DNA of 64,000 nucleotides from an uncultured Caulobacterales bacterium (GCA_903884425.1 CAISEP010000003.1:1-64000); one strand, 5' to 3'. Positions 14,673 through 23,604 are shown, numbered from the stretch's first letter. Notes: generated from the letters alone by a model not told the origin. Program-made: numbers and translations.

Positions 14673-15422
14673 CTACCCATTTCTCAATCTGCCGTAGGCG
14701 AGTCCAGGCGAGATCCGGTGCAACAGGTCAAGCAGAGCCGATTGACCCACCCAGACTTCTTGCCGATTGGCTTCGAGACCGTTCACCACGGCGCGAGCCG
14801 CAGCCTGTGGCGATAGCTTGCCGGTTCCCCTCCCTGACGTCATGCCCGTATCGACAAGCGCCATCACGACGTCGACAACGCGGAGGCACGGGGCTGCGTC
14901 TTCGCACCGATAACGCAAGGCGCGGCTGAAGGTCCGGATTGCTGATTTGGTCGCGCAGTACACCGGAGCCGTCCGCTTGGGCGCGATAGCGAGACCTGAT
15001 GCGAGGTTTACGATCGCTCCTTCCCGCTGACGCGCCAATGTCGGCATCAACCCAAAGCTCAGGGCGATGGGCGCCGTGAGGTTGACTTCGATTTCCTGCC
15101 GAAACCTTGCGATCAAGCCACCGTCGCCGATCCCCGTGTCATCCATTGTCACCTGGATCCCGGCGTTGTTGACCAGGATCGACAGGTCGGGGAACTCGCG
15201 CGAAACCTCCGCCACAACCCGGTCCTGCTCGTCGGTCCGTGATAGATCGGCGCGCTTCACGATCATTCGACCCCTCGCAAGCGCGACGGTGTCCAGCGCC
15301 CGCGTCTCGTCCCGCGCCACAACGATGACCGTTGCGCCCTTGGCGGCGAGCTGAAGCGCGATCTCGCGGCCAATGCCAGTGCTACCCCCGGTGACGAGGG
15401 CGACCTTGCCCTTGAGCTTCAT
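14673..15422 (-). CDS. Short-chain dehydrogenase/reductase (DltE-like)
   Basis: A 249-residue classical SDR: TGGSTGIG cofactor loop at residues 11-18, NNAG at about 86, a catalytic Ser in LASGLA and YCATK (Tyr/Lys) near residue 155. It would be an NAD(P)-dependent oxidoreductase of unknown substrate. It follows the darcynin gene on the same strand and both are divergent from a TetR regulator, so this is probably one TetR-controlled unit. It sits within the segment between the two direct repeats and is GC-rich like the host. Confidence 0.85.
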   Translation of the reverse strand: MKLKGKVALVTGGSTGIGREIALQLAAKGATVIVVARDETRALDTVALARGRMIVKRADLSRTDEQDRVVAEVSREFPDLSILVNNAGIQVTMDDTGIGDGGLIARFRQEIEVNLTAPIALSFGLMPTLARQREGAIVNLASGLAIAPKRTAPVYCATKSAIRTFSRALRYRCEDAAPCLRVVDVVMALVDTGMTSGRGTGKLSPQAAARAVVNGLEANRQEVWVGQSALLDLLHRISPGLAYGRLRNG

Positions 15423-15431
15423 GCCGCCGTC

Positions 15432-15770
15432 TCACGCTTCGGACTGCTCGAAGTGGCGGAAGCCGTCTTCGATCGCCGGAATGATCTGCACCAGTTCGAA
15501 GTAAGGCGTCGTGAACAACGGCGTGTCCCGGAGCCGCTCCATGACAAAATAGTAGGCAGTCAGATCATCCGTCTCGAAGACGGAGATATCGGAGCAATAG
15601 GCCGAGTAGGCTTCGGCGTCGAAGTATCGCAGGCGCACCGGCGACCCCTTCAGGGCGTCTGACATTGCCGTCTCGCCGATCTCGCTTCGACGCCACCGCG
15701 GCAAGGCCAACCAGGCCGGAAGCGCCCTAAGGCAGACGAAGATGGAATAGCGCAGCTTGGACTCCGACAT
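15432..15770 (-). CDS. Darcynin-family protein
   Basis: A 112-residue product with the darcynin pattern: an N-terminal FVCLRALPAWLALPR, then VRLRYFDAEAYSAYCSDISVFETDDL, YYFVMERLRDTPLF and PYFELVQIIPAIEDGFRHFE. Darcynins are small alpha/beta dimeric-barrel-like proteins of unknown biochemical role. It is nine bases from the SDR start, so the two are co-transcribed. The 72-base gap to tetR carries a candidate operator. Confidence 0.8.
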   Translation of the reverse strand: MSESKLRYSIFVCLRALPAWLALPRWRRSEIGETAMSDALKGSPVRLRYFDAEAYSAYCSDISVFETDDLTAYYFVMERLRDTPLFTTPYFELVQIIPAIEDGFRHFEQSEA

Positions 15771-15806
15771 TGCGACACCCGATTTACGAGGAAGACGCCA
15801 CGGACT

Positions 15807-15816
15807 TTACGTGTAA
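15807..15816. promoter_or_regulatory. Candidate TetR operator core
   Basis: TTACGTGTAA, a perfect 10-base palindrome, lies in the 72-base gap between the divergent darcynin and tetR genes, flanked by further CACG/CGTG half-sites. Confidence 0.5.
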
Positions 15817-15842
15817 TTGCTCGTGTTCCATACTCGCGTTCG

Positions 15843-16457
15843 ATGACCGCTCCATCCAACCCCCTCAACGCTCGGAAGCGTCCCCGCCAGGCGCGCTCTG
15901 CCGCAATGGTCGAAGCGATCCTGGAAGCGGCGGCTCGCATTCTTGAGGACGGGGGACTTGCCGCGTTCAACACGAACGCCGTGGCCGAAAGGGCCGGCGT
16001 CAGCGTCGGCAGCCTCTACCAGTACTTTCCCGGCAAAACGGCTTTGCTGGCCGAACTGATCCGGCGCAGGCGCTCAGAGCTGATGGACGGCCTCCAGCGC
16101 GAGGCGGCATCCGCTGAGCAGCGTGACCTTCCGTCCGTCGTCAATGGCTTCATTCGCGCCGCCATCGCTCATCAGCTCGATCGGCCGCGGCTTGCGACCA
16201 GCCTGGAATACGCAGAGATGATGCTGCCGATCGATGCCGAAACCGAAGCGTTGAAGCGCTCGATCGCCGAGACCGTCGCCTCAGCCCTTGCGCTGCACGG
16301 CGTGCCCGATCCGGCAACTGCTGCCCGCGACCTCTCTGCCTTGACGCGCGGCATGGTCGACACAGCCGGTCTTTTTGGTGAAACCGACACCACATCACTC
16401 GAGCGACGGGTCAGACGCGCTGTGTACGGCTACCTCGGAATAGGTCTGAACGCGTGA
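15843..16457 (+). CDS. TetR-family transcriptional regulator
   Basis: A 204-residue product. Residues 10-60 form the TetR DNA-binding domain: ARKRPRQARSAAMVEAILEA, then FNTNAVAERAGVSVGSLYQYFPGK. The C-terminal ligand domain is of the type with DFLSALTRGMVDTA-like helices. It is divergent from the darcynin-SDR pair and presumably represses it and itself. The effector is unknown. Confidence 0.9.
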   Translation: MTAPSNPLNARKRPRQARSAAMVEAILEAAARILEDGGLAAFNTNAVAERAGVSVGSLYQYFPGKTALLAELIRRRRSELMDGLQREAASAEQRDLPSVVNGFIRAAIAHQLDRPRLATSLEYAEMMLPIDAETEALKRSIAETVASALALHGVPDPATAARDLSALTRGMVDTAGLFGETDTTSLERRVRRAVYGYLGIGLNA

Positions 16458-16531
16458 GATGTGAAAGGCGGTTGAGGTTGGAGCAACCGGGCGCTTTTTT
16501 CGCTACCGCGATCACTAAACATCCAAAAGGC

Positions 16532-17094
16532 AACGGCAGCTTCCCCCCCGACCCGGAAATTGGCGGAGTCTGCTTTTGGGCGCGCCAGGTCAGGCGCGAC
16601 AGTCCGAACCGTCGGCCGCGTCAACATTGGACTGGAGTACGCGCTCGGGAAGCCCCCTCGCTTGGTTATCAGCCGTCTTCGGATTGCGGTGTAGATGGCG
16701 CGATCGACCCGGCCGCCCGTTATTGAGTTTTCGATCTGTTGCTATTTTTGTTGAGAAACGCGGTGACGGTGTCGAAAGTTCAGCGATCGCGCGGCGGCAT
16801 CGCATGTAGTTGTAGAGCTATCTGAAGAAATAGGTGTTTTCGTCGTTCTGACGGTATTTTTTGGTCGGCTGTTCTTACCGCAGGTTATTTCGGTTGGGGC
16901 GAAACGAAGAGGCGAGCTTGAGACTGCTGCCGACAGACGGCGATAGGATGAATTTTTGAGAGTTCTAAATATCCCAATGAAATCAACAGCCCGACTTTTT
17001 GACGGTATGGCTGACGGGAAAAGCTGAGTGGAGCGTTTTGTTTTCTGAATAAAAACAGGATATTATGGCGCTATCGAACAATTGAGTGGGAATA
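16532..17094 (+). repeat. 563-bp non-coding direct repeat, copy B
   Basis: The partner of copy A, at a constant 3023-base offset. It ends about 12 bases from the stop of the feo operon's last gene, so this is the likely right border of the accessory island. The terminator-like stem of copy A is degenerate here. Confidence 0.9.
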
Positions 17095-17105
17095 GGCGGT
17101 CGCCG

Positions 17106-17267
17106 TCAGTTCCCGCAGCTGCAGTCCGGACCGCAGCCCCTTGCCGCCGTGTCGGCCACCCGCTGTGCGGCCGCGCGGCGCGCCCACCAGCCGCGCAGGA
17201 CGAGGGTCCAGGCGGTCCAGCCCGCCGCGGCGGCGACGATCAGGTAGACGAGCAGGGCCTCCCCCAT
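17106..17267 (-). CDS. FeoB-associated Cys-rich small membrane protein
   Basis: A 53-residue product. The ATG at 17267 is one base past the feoB TGA, so translation is coupled. Residues 4-25 form one transmembrane helix (ALLVYLIVAAAAGWTAWTLVL), followed by a basic WWARRAAAQR stretch and a C-terminal cysteine cluster (RGCGPDCSCGN). This matches the FeoB-associated Cys-rich membrane protein family, found directly after feoB in several phyla and thought to assist ferrous iron transport at the cytoplasmic face. Repeat copy B begins 12 bases beyond it. Confidence 0.82.
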   Translation of the reverse strand: MGEALLVYLIVAAAAGWTAWTLVLRGWWARRAAAQRVADTAARGCGPDCSCGN

Positions 17268-17268
17268 C

Positions 17269-19209
17269 TCAACCCGCTCCCATCGCCACGGCGGTGCGAT
17301 AGACGATGAAGGCCGCCAGATAGGCGAGGCCGGTCATGTAGCCGAACATGATCAGCGGCCAGCGCCAGGAATTGGTCTCCCGCTTCACCACGGCGAGCGT
17401 GGAGGCACACTGGGGCGCAAACACGTACCAGGCCAGGAAGGCGAGGGCGGAGGCCAGGGACCACTGGTGGGCGAGGCTGGCCCCCAGCACGCGGCTCGAC
17501 TCCTCGCCGCCGGAGACGGCATAGACGGTGCCCAGCGCCCCCACCGCCACCTCCCGCGCCGCCATGCCCGGGATCAGGGCCACGGTCATCTGCCAGGAGA
17601 AGCCGATGGGGGCCAGCAGCGGCCCGATGGCGTGGCCGATGACACCGGCAAAGCTGTAGTCGATGGCCGGACCCGCCGCGCCTGCGGGCTTGCCGGGCAC
17701 TGTGCACAGGAACCAGATCAGCACCATCATCGACAGGATGGTCGTCCCCGCCCGGCGCAGGAAGATGTGGCCGCGCAGGGCCACGTTGCGCAGCACATTG
17801 GCCGGATCGGGCACCTTGTAGGCAGGCAGCTCCATCAGGAACGGCTCGCTGGCGCTGCGCCAGAACACCTTGCGGACGGCCCAGGCCACGGCCAGGGCGC
17901 TGAGCATCCCGGCCGCATAGAGGCCGAAGAACACCAGTCCCTGCAGGCTCAGCCCCCCCAGCACCTGGCGGGCCGGAACGAAGGCGGAGATGATCAGGGT
18001 GTAGACGGGAATCCGGGCGGAACACGTCATCAGCGGGGCCACCAGTATGGTGGTCAGCCGGTCCCGCCGGTTGTCGATCACCCGGGTGGCCATGATCCCG
18101 GGGATGGCGCAGGCAAAGCTCGACAGGAGGGGGATGAAGGCCCGTCCGTGCAGGCCCGCGCCCCCCATGATCCGGTCCAGCAGGAAGGCCGCCCGGGCCA
18201 TGTATCCCACATCCTCCAGCAGGATGATGAACAGGAACAGGATCAGGATCTGCGGCAGGAACACCACCACGCTGCCCACCCCTGCGATGATCCCCTCGCA
18301 GATCAGGCTGCGGAGCAGGCCCTCGGGCAGCCGCTGGGCCACCAGGGCCGAGAGCGCGTCGAACCCCGCCGTGATCAGGTCCATCACCGGCTTGGCCCCG
18401 GCAAACACCGCCTGGAACATCACGAACAGGATGCCGAGCAGGATGGCGATGCCCCAGACCGGGTGCAGCAGCACGTCGTCCATCCGCCCGGTCCAGGTGT
18501 CCGGCCGCCGGGGCGGGCGGACGCAGGCCTTCAGGATCCGCTCCGCCTCCCGGTGCAGGTGGCGGATCTCCGCGGCGCTGGGCTCGGTCCAGCCATGTCC
18601 GCCGGACTGGGGTCGGCCTGTTTCGGCGTCGGCGGCGGCGTCGGCCTCGGCCCGCGCCTCCACCGCCGTGACCAGTTCGGAAATCCCCCGGCGGCGGGTG
18701 GCCACCGTGCCGATCACCGGCATGCCCAGCTCCGCCGACAGCCGGTCGGTGTCGATGTCGAGGCCCTGGCGCTGGGCGATGTCCACCATGTTCAGGGCCA
18801 GAACGGCGGGGCGTCCCACCGCCTTCAGCTCCAGGGCCAGGCGCAGGACCAGGCGCAGGTTGGTGGCATCGGCGACGCAGATCACCACGTCGGGGGGCAC
18901 TTCGCCCGCCAGGTGCCCGAGGACGGCGTCACGGGTGACCACCTCGTCCGGACTGCGGGCGCGCAGGGAATAGGTGCCCGGCAGGTCCAGCACGACGGTC
19001 CGGCGGCCGGAGGGCGAGATCACCAGCCCCTCCTTCCGCTCCACCGTCACACCGGCATAGTTGGCCACCTTCTGCCGCGATCCGGTCAGGGCATTGAACA
19101 GGGCCGTCTTGCCCGAGTTCGGATTGCCGACCAGGGCGACCCGCAGGGCGTCGGCGGCCGGGCCGGTGGGCGTCATCGGTCCCGGGGCGGTGGTGGCCGA
19201 AGGGGTCAT
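17269..19209 (-). CDS. feoB: Ferrous iron transporter FeoB
   Basis: A 646-residue product from the ATG that overlaps the feoA stop by four bases. The G domain shows GNPNSGKT at 28-35, the switch threonine region NYAGVTVERKEG, DLPGTYSL and NMVD. Then come a helical domain and about eight membrane helices in two Gate motifs (CAIPGIMATRVI and later CSARIPVYTLI). It moves Fe2+ into the cytoplasm. It is shorter than the 770-residue E. coli protein but within the family range. The longer frame upstream overlaps feoA and is rejected. Confidence 0.95.
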   Translation of the reverse strand: MTPSATTAPGPMTPTGPAADALRVALVGNPNSGKTALFNALTGSRQKVANYAGVTVERKEGLVISPSGRRTVVLDLPGTYSLRARSPDEVVTRDAVLGHLAGEVPPDVVICVADATNLRLVLRLALELKAVGRPAVLALNMVDIAQRQGLDIDTDRLSAELGMPVIGTVATRRRGISELVTAVEARAEADAAADAETGRPQSGGHGWTEPSAAEIRHLHREAERILKACVRPPRRPDTWTGRMDDVLLHPVWGIAILLGILFVMFQAVFAGAKPVMDLITAGFDALSALVAQRLPEGLLRSLICEGIIAGVGSVVVFLPQILILFLFIILLEDVGYMARAAFLLDRIMGGAGLHGRAFIPLLSSFACAIPGIMATRVIDNRRDRLTTILVAPLMTCSARIPVYTLIISAFVPARQVLGGLSLQGLVFFGLYAAGMLSALAVAWAVRKVFWRSASEPFLMELPAYKVPDPANVLRNVALRGHIFLRRAGTTILSMMVLIWFLCTVPGKPAGAAGPAIDYSFAGVIGHAIGPLLAPIGFSWQMTVALIPGMAAREVAVGALGTVYAVSGGEESSRVLGASLAHQWSLASALAFLAWYVFAPQCASTLAVVKRETNSWRWPLIMFGYMTGLAYLAAFIVYRTAVAMGAG

Positions 19210-19544
19210 GGGCGCGGGTCCGTGCGGACCATCACGCCCCGGGCCTCCCGGCGACGAAGGGCCACGCGCATGTCGTCCAGCCGCACGCAGATGGGGTCGC
19301 GGCCGATGAAACCCTCGTGCAGGATCTCCACTCGGGCCCCTTCCACGAACCCCATCTCCAGCAGCCGGCGTTCCAGCTCGTCGGCCAGCACCGCGTCGGA
19401 GGCCAGGGGGGCCGCGCCGACGGAGGCAATGACACCGCACAGCCCGCGGCGTCCGTCTGCCAGGGACACCAGTCCCTCGACGGCGGGGCCGGATGGTCGG
19501 TCGGTCGGGGGCAGGGGCACGGAATTCACGGGGGACACGGGCAC
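19206..19544 (-). CDS. feoA: FeoA, SH3-like partner of FeoB
   Basis: A 112-residue product. After a Pro-rich N-terminus, the FeoA domain spans about residues 25-105: ERRLLEMGFVEGARVEILHEGFIGRDPICVRLDDMRVALRRREA. FeoA is a cytoplasmic protein needed for FeoB activity. It is the first gene of feoA-feoB-Cys-rich protein, with 4-base and 1-base junctions. The N-terminal 25 residues are longer than typical, so a downstream start is possible. Confidence 0.9.
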   Translation of the reverse strand: MPVSPVNSVPLPPTDRPSGPAVEGLVSLADGRRGLCGVIASVGAAPLASDAVLADELERRLLEMGFVEGARVEILHEGFIGRDPICVRLDDMRVALRRREARGVMVRTDPRP

Positions 19545-19801
19545 TCTTTGTCGCGAGCGATTATCACTAGCAACTTCTGGTCATCCAAACAATAACATCG
19601 CGGGGCAGGATATGGCGTCCCGGACAATCACCCCTGCGGGACGCCGGAAAGACCTTACAAAGATTTCATGAGGTGTTTCGCATCCAAAGGGGTCTTGATC
19701 CGCCTCTGACTTAGGGAGAGCGCCCTGCAAGGGTGCTTGCCGCAGGATGTCACCGCCGCCGGAACCGCGTCGGGACGCCACGACAGACGGAGATATGGAC
19801 G
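19545..19801. other. Divergent promoter region of feoA and the DUF6249 gene
   Basis: On the minus strand a TGATAATCGCTCGCGA segment near 19550-19570 resembles half of a Fur-type box, a weak match. No gene is seen. Confidence 0.4.
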
Positions 19802-20221
19802 ATGGCTGGACATGAAATTGCAGAAGTGACGGGAGAGCTGGTCCCCGTGGTCCTGTTCGTGATGATCGGCGTGATCGTCGTGGGGAACCGGTACTTCCGT
19901 CACAAGGAACGCACCCAGATGCAGGACACCCTGCGCGCGGCCTATGAGCGCGGGCAGACCGTCCAGCCGGAGCTGCTGGCCATGATGACCACGGACCCGC
20001 GGCCGCTGAAGCCCACCTACGGGCCGGAGCGGGACCTGCGCCGCGGACTGTTCTGGATCGCCTGGGCGCTGGCCCTGCTCGCGGCGGGCGGCGCGTTCTA
20101 CTATTATGACCCGTCCAACGACACCACCGGGGCCTTCATGGGCTTTGCCTGCTTCCCGGGCTTCGTGGGGCTGGCCTATCTGATCATCTACTTCCTGACC
20201 CGCGACAAGACCCGCCGCTGA
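19802..20221 (+). CDS. DUF6249-type membrane protein
   Basis: A 139-residue product started at the ATG at 19802 (MAGHEIAEV). Three hydrophobic helices are seen: VPVVLFVMIGVIVVG (about 14-28), GLFWIAWALALLAAGGAF (about 80-98) and FPGFVGLAYLIIYFL at the C-terminus. The pattern resembles DUF6249 proteins, which in alphaproteobacteria often precede an ECF sigma gene. Here the sigma gene begins 28 bases later on the same strand. Function unknown. A longer frame from 19733 lacks support. Confidence 0.75.
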   Translation: MAGHEIAEVTGELVPVVLFVMIGVIVVGNRYFRHKERTQMQDTLRAAYERGQTVQPELLAMMTTDPRPLKPTYGPERDLRRGLFWIAWALALLAAGGAFYYYDPSNDTTGAFMGFACFPGFVGLAYLIIYFLTRDKTRR

Positions 20222-20249
20222 TCCCGGCGGCGATGCAGGAGACGGCCCG

Positions 20250-20864
20250 ATGGGGGGTCCGCCCGGCGCGAAGGTCGCGCCCACCAAGCCACTGACGGGG
20301 CTCCACGACGTGGAGCTGGCGCAGCTGGCCATGACCGCCGACCGCCCGGCCTTCGGCGAACTGGCCAGGCGCCACGGCTCGGCCGTCCGGGCCCTGCTGC
20401 GCCGGATGGGGGCCGATGCCACCCTGGCCGACGATCTGGCCCAGGACGCCTTTCTGGCGGCCTTCGAGGCCATTGCGGACTTCCGTGGGGAAGGCTCCTT
20501 CGCCGGCTGGGTCAAGCGCATCGCCGCCCGGCTCTACATCAAGCGCTGGCGGCGGCGGGCGGAGCTCGACCCCGCGCCGGAGGGGGCGGAGCAGGCGGAC
20601 GAGACGGCGGCGGACGGACTTGCGGACCGGCGTCTGGATCTGGACCAGGCCCTGAAGGACCTCAGCGCGACGGAACGGCTGTACGTCTCCCTCTGCTACG
20701 GGGCGGGCCTCAGTCACACGGAGGCGGCGGAGGCCACGGGTGCGCCCCTGGGTACGGTGAAGTCGCACGTGAAGCGCGCCCTCGAAAAACTCAAGCGACG
20801 GATGGCGGCCGAGGCGGCCCCGCCGTCGCCGGACACGGATGAAGGGAGGCTGGTACATGGCTGA
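20250..20864 (+). CDS. ECF-type RNA polymerase sigma factor
   Basis: A 204-residue product with sigma region 2 (about 30-95: AFGELARRHGSAVRALLRRM, DDLAQDAFLAAFEAI, GSFAGWVKRIAARLYI) and region 4 (about 130-185: SATERLYVSLCYGAGLSHTEAAEATGAPLGTVKSHVKRAL). It overlaps the next gene by 8 bases, and that gene's product has one or two membrane helices and may hold the sigma factor inactive. The trigger is unknown. Confidence 0.92.
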   Translation: MGGPPGAKVAPTKPLTGLHDVELAQLAMTADRPAFGELARRHGSAVRALLRRMGADATLADDLAQDAFLAAFEAIADFRGEGSFAGWVKRIAARLYIKRWRRRAELDPAPEGAEQADETAADGLADRRLDLDQALKDLSATERLYVSLCYGAGLSHTEAAEATGAPLGTVKSHVKRALEKLKRRMAAEAAPPSPDTDEGRLVHG

Positions 20865-21255
20865 CCAGGAATTCGACGCGCAACTGGCCCGGATGTTCGC
20901 CGAACACCCGGCCTTTCCCGATCAGGTGGCCTTTGCCCGGAAGGTGGAGGCCCGGCTGGACCGGGGCTGGGGCTTCCGGCGGCTGGTGATCGGCATTCTG
21001 GGGCTGGTGGGCGGAATGGTGGCCGCGGGCCAGGGCCTGGGCGGAAATCTGATCGGTCGCGTCCTGTCCGCCAGCCATGCGTCGGTCAATGCCGCGCAGC
21101 AGACGGCCAGCAGCGCGCCGGATGTGCTGGCGCTTGTGGGGCAATCCTGGGGCCTGCGGATTCCGTCCGTGGGAAACGAGGTGATCTGGCTGGCGATGGG
21201 GCTTCTGGCCGTGGCGGCGGCGCTGCTGGCCACCCGCGCGCTGGAGGAATTCTGA
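20857..21255 (+). CDS. Putative membrane anti-sigma factor or ECF partner
   Basis: A 132-residue product from the ATG at 20857, which has an ideal GAAGGGAGG ribosome-binding site eight bases upstream inside the sigma gene. An upstream ATG at 20839 is less likely. The N-terminus is acidic and soluble (about 1-45), followed by helix LVIGILGLVGGMVAAGQGLGG and a second at the C-terminus (IWLAMGLLAVAAALLATRAL). Length, topology and translational coupling are typical of small anti-sigma proteins, but no zinc-binding HxxxCxxC motif is seen, so the role is inferred. Confidence 0.7.
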   Translation: MADQEFDAQLARMFAEHPAFPDQVAFARKVEARLDRGWGFRRLVIGILGLVGGMVAAGQGLGGNLIGRVLSASHASVNAAQQTASSAPDVLALVGQSWGLRIPSVGNEVIWLAMGLLAVAAALLATRALEEF

Positions 21256-21483
21256 GCCCTCGGGCTGTGTCACGGGGCATCGACGGCGCGGGACGGGCGC
21301 GCGGCCCCATTTCCGCCATGGTGAACGGGCGTGGATCGACGGCGCGCAGCGTGTCCAAGGGATTTTCCAAGGCGCATTGCCCGCGGGAGACAAGGACGAT
21401 AGTTTGCCGCGGCCCCGGCGGGACTCTTGGGCCGGCGGACCCTGCAATTGACCTGATCCTGTCCAGAGTGGAGCCGAGCGCGC

Positions 21484-22230
21484 GTGGCTGATATTTTTGA
21501 AGAAGTCGAAGAGCAGCTCCGTTCGGACCGCTACATCGCCATCGCCAAGCGCAGCTGGCCGTTTGCCGCCGGCGCGGCCGGGGTGGCGCTTCTGCTGGCC
21601 CTCGGGCTCTGGGCCTGGGACCAGCACCAGTCGAGCCTGCAGGCCAGCGCGTCGGAGGCCTACAACCGCGGCCTCGATGCCGTGGCGGCCGGGGACCGGG
21701 CCAAGGCGGAGACGGAATTCGGCACGGTGGCCAAGAGCGGCCCCCGCGGCTACCGCACCTTGGCCCTGATGCAGGAAGGGGCCCTTCGCCTCGCCGACAA
21801 GAAGACCGCCGAGGCCATCGCCCTGTTCGACCAGGCGGCCCAGGTGGCCCCGGACCAGGTCCTGGCCGACGTCGCGCGGCTGAAGGCGGCGTTCGTTGCC
21901 ATGGACAGCGGCATGCCGCTGCCAGAGCTTGAGGCCCGGATCACCCCCCTGACCGGTGTGGATCGGCCGTATCACGTGTCCGCCCGGGAGGCGCTGGCCA
22001 TGGCCCGCCTGGCGGCCGGCAAGGCCAAGGATGCCCGCGCCGACTTCCAGGCGCTCGGCCTGATGCTGGATGCCGATGATGCGACCCGCAACCGGGCGCA
22101 GGCCGCCGTCGCCCTGATCGACTCGGGCGCGGCCGCGAACCTGCCTGCGGCGCTGAAGCTGGCCCGCACCTTGCCCCCGCCGGCTGCACCCATGATGCCG
22201 CCGATCGCCGACCCCGCCGGAGCCCAGTAG
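21484..22230 (+). CDS. TPR-containing membrane protein (YfgM-like)
   Basis: A 248-residue product from a GTG. One helix near residues 24-43 (WPFAAGAAGVALLLALGLW) is followed by a periplasmic tetratricopeptide domain (AYNRGLDAVAAGDRAKAETEF, GALRLADKKTAEAIALFDQAA). YfgM-type proteins are associated with the Sec translocon and lie next to BamB in many proteobacteria, as here. The bamB ATG follows the stop directly, so they form one operon with bamB and perhaps der. Confidence 0.85.
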   Translation: MADIFEEVEEQLRSDRYIAIAKRSWPFAAGAAGVALLLALGLWAWDQHQSSLQASASEAYNRGLDAVAAGDRAKAETEFGTVAKSGPRGYRTLALMQEGALRLADKKTAEAIALFDQAAQVAPDQVLADVARLKAAFVAMDSGMPLPELEARITPLTGVDRPYHVSAREALAMARLAAGKAKDARADFQALGLMLDADDATRNRAQAAVALIDSGAAANLPAALKLARTLPPPAAPMMPPIADPAGAQ

Positions 22231-23604
22231 ATGTCCCTGTTCAAGATCAAGGCGATGCGGTGCGTGGCCGTGGCGCTGGTGGCCGGCATCGGCCTGGCCG
22301 CCTGCGGCCCCCTGCATCCGCCCGGCATCCCCTTCCTCGGCCAGACCGACAAGCAGAAGGCGGCCGCCGCGAAGGCCAAGGTGAAGGGCGAGCGCATCCC
22401 GGTGCTCAGCCTCAACAAGCCGCTGGAGCCGTCGCCCGCCCTGAAGGGCATCGGCTTCTCCATCGCGCCGGTGCAGGAAAACACCGACTGGACCATGGCC
22501 GGCGGCAACGCCACCCACTCCATGGAGCATGTGAAGGGCGGGGCAGACCTCAAGATCGCCTGGCGCAAGCGGATCGGTGACGGGGATTCCGTCGATGCGC
22601 ACATCACCGCCCAGCCGGTGGTTCAGGACGGGGTGATCTACACCCTCGACGGGCACGCCCGCATCACGGCGCTGAATGCCCAGACCGGGGCCACGATCTG
22701 GTCGGTGAACCTGGCCCCGAAGCGGGCGGCAGCCAAGGATGCCTTCGGCGGCGGCCTGGCCGTGGACAAGTCGGCCCTCTATGTGACCTCCGGCTACCGG
22801 TTCGCCGCGGCCCTCGATCTGAAGTCCGGGGCAGTGAAGTGGCAGACGGCCACCAACACGCCGCTGCACGGGGCCCCGAACGTGTCTGCCGGAAAGCTGT
22901 TCGTGGTCGATACCCTGGACCAGCTCCACGCCCTGGACGCCGCGACCGGGGCCGAGTCCTGGACCTATCAGGCGCTGGAAGAGCCGGCGCGGATGCAGGT
23001 GGCCTCCAGCCCCGCGGTGGAAGGCGACATCGTCGTATCGCCCTTTGCCTCGGGAGAGCTGACGGCGGTCCGCACGGCCAACGGCAATGACGCCTGGTCC
23101 TTCGTCCTGTCCCTCACCAACCGCAACAATGCCCTGTCCGAGATCCGCGACATTGCCGGCCTGCCGGTGATCTATCGCGGGGACGTGGTGGCCGGCAGCC
23201 ATTCCGGCGTGTTCGCAGCCGTGGACATCCACACCGGCCAGCCCCGCTGGTCCCAGCCGATCACCTCGGTGTCGAGCCCGTGGGTGTCGGGAGACGTGAT
23301 CTACATCACCGATCAGGCCGGGCAGGTGATCTGTCTCAGCCGGGATGCGGGTCAGGCCTACTGGATCCAGGGCCTGAACAAGGGGCTGCGCAAGAAGTTC
23401 CGTTCGGTCTGGTCGGGTCCGCTGCTGGCGTCGGAGCGGCTGCTGATCGTCTCCTCCCGGGGTGAGCTGCGGGCGCTGGATCCGCACACCGGCGAGAAGG
23501 TGGCGTCCCTTCACCTGGGGCCGTCGGCCTTCATCTCCCCCATCGCCGCGGGCGGGCTCGTCTATGTGATGGCGGACAATGGCGAGCTGATCGCCATCCG
23601 CTAG
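22231..23604 (+). CDS. bamB: Outer-membrane assembly lipoprotein BamB
   Basis: A 457-residue product. A lipoprotein signal ends at LAAC (Cys25). The rest is an eight-bladed PQQ-type beta propeller with repeated GAEXW/LDAATGAESWTYQ and ALDPHTGEK-type blade edges. BamB is the BAM-complex scaffold that helps insert outer-membrane barrels. It lies directly between the TPR gene and der, a conserved alphaproteobacterial order. The length is typical for alphaproteobacterial BamB and longer than that of E. coli. Confidence 0.93.
   Translation: MSLFKIKAMRCVAVALVAGIGLAACGPLHPPGIPFLGQTDKQKAAAAKAKVKGERIPVLSLNKPLEPSPALKGIGFSIAPVQENTDWTMAGGNATHSMEHVKGGADLKIAWRKRIGDGDSVDAHITAQPVVQDGVIYTLDGHARITALNAQTGATIWSVNLAPKRAAAKDAFGGGLAVDKSALYVTSGYRFAAALDLKSGAVKWQTATNTPLHGAPNVSAGKLFVVDTLDQLHALDAATGAESWTYQALEEPARMQVASSPAVEGDIVVSPFASGELTAVRTANGNDAWSFVLSLTNRNNALSEIRDIAGLPVIYRGDVVAGSHSGVFAAVDIHTGQPRWSQPITSVSSPWVSGDVIYITDQAGQVICLSRDAGQAYWIQGLNKGLRKKFRSVWSGPLLASERLLIVSSRGELRALDPHTGEKVASLHLGPSAFISPIAAGGLVYVMADNGELIAIR

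Noticed and set aside
14186-14680. 164-codon minus-strand frame between repeat copy A and the SDR gene
   Set aside because: It overlaps the end of the SDR gene, the predicted product shows no recognisable domain, and the DNA contains repeat motifs. Its length can arise by chance at this base composition.
19550-19575. Fur box upstream of feoA
   Set aside because: Only one half of the GATAAT pattern is visible. The match is too weak for a feature call.
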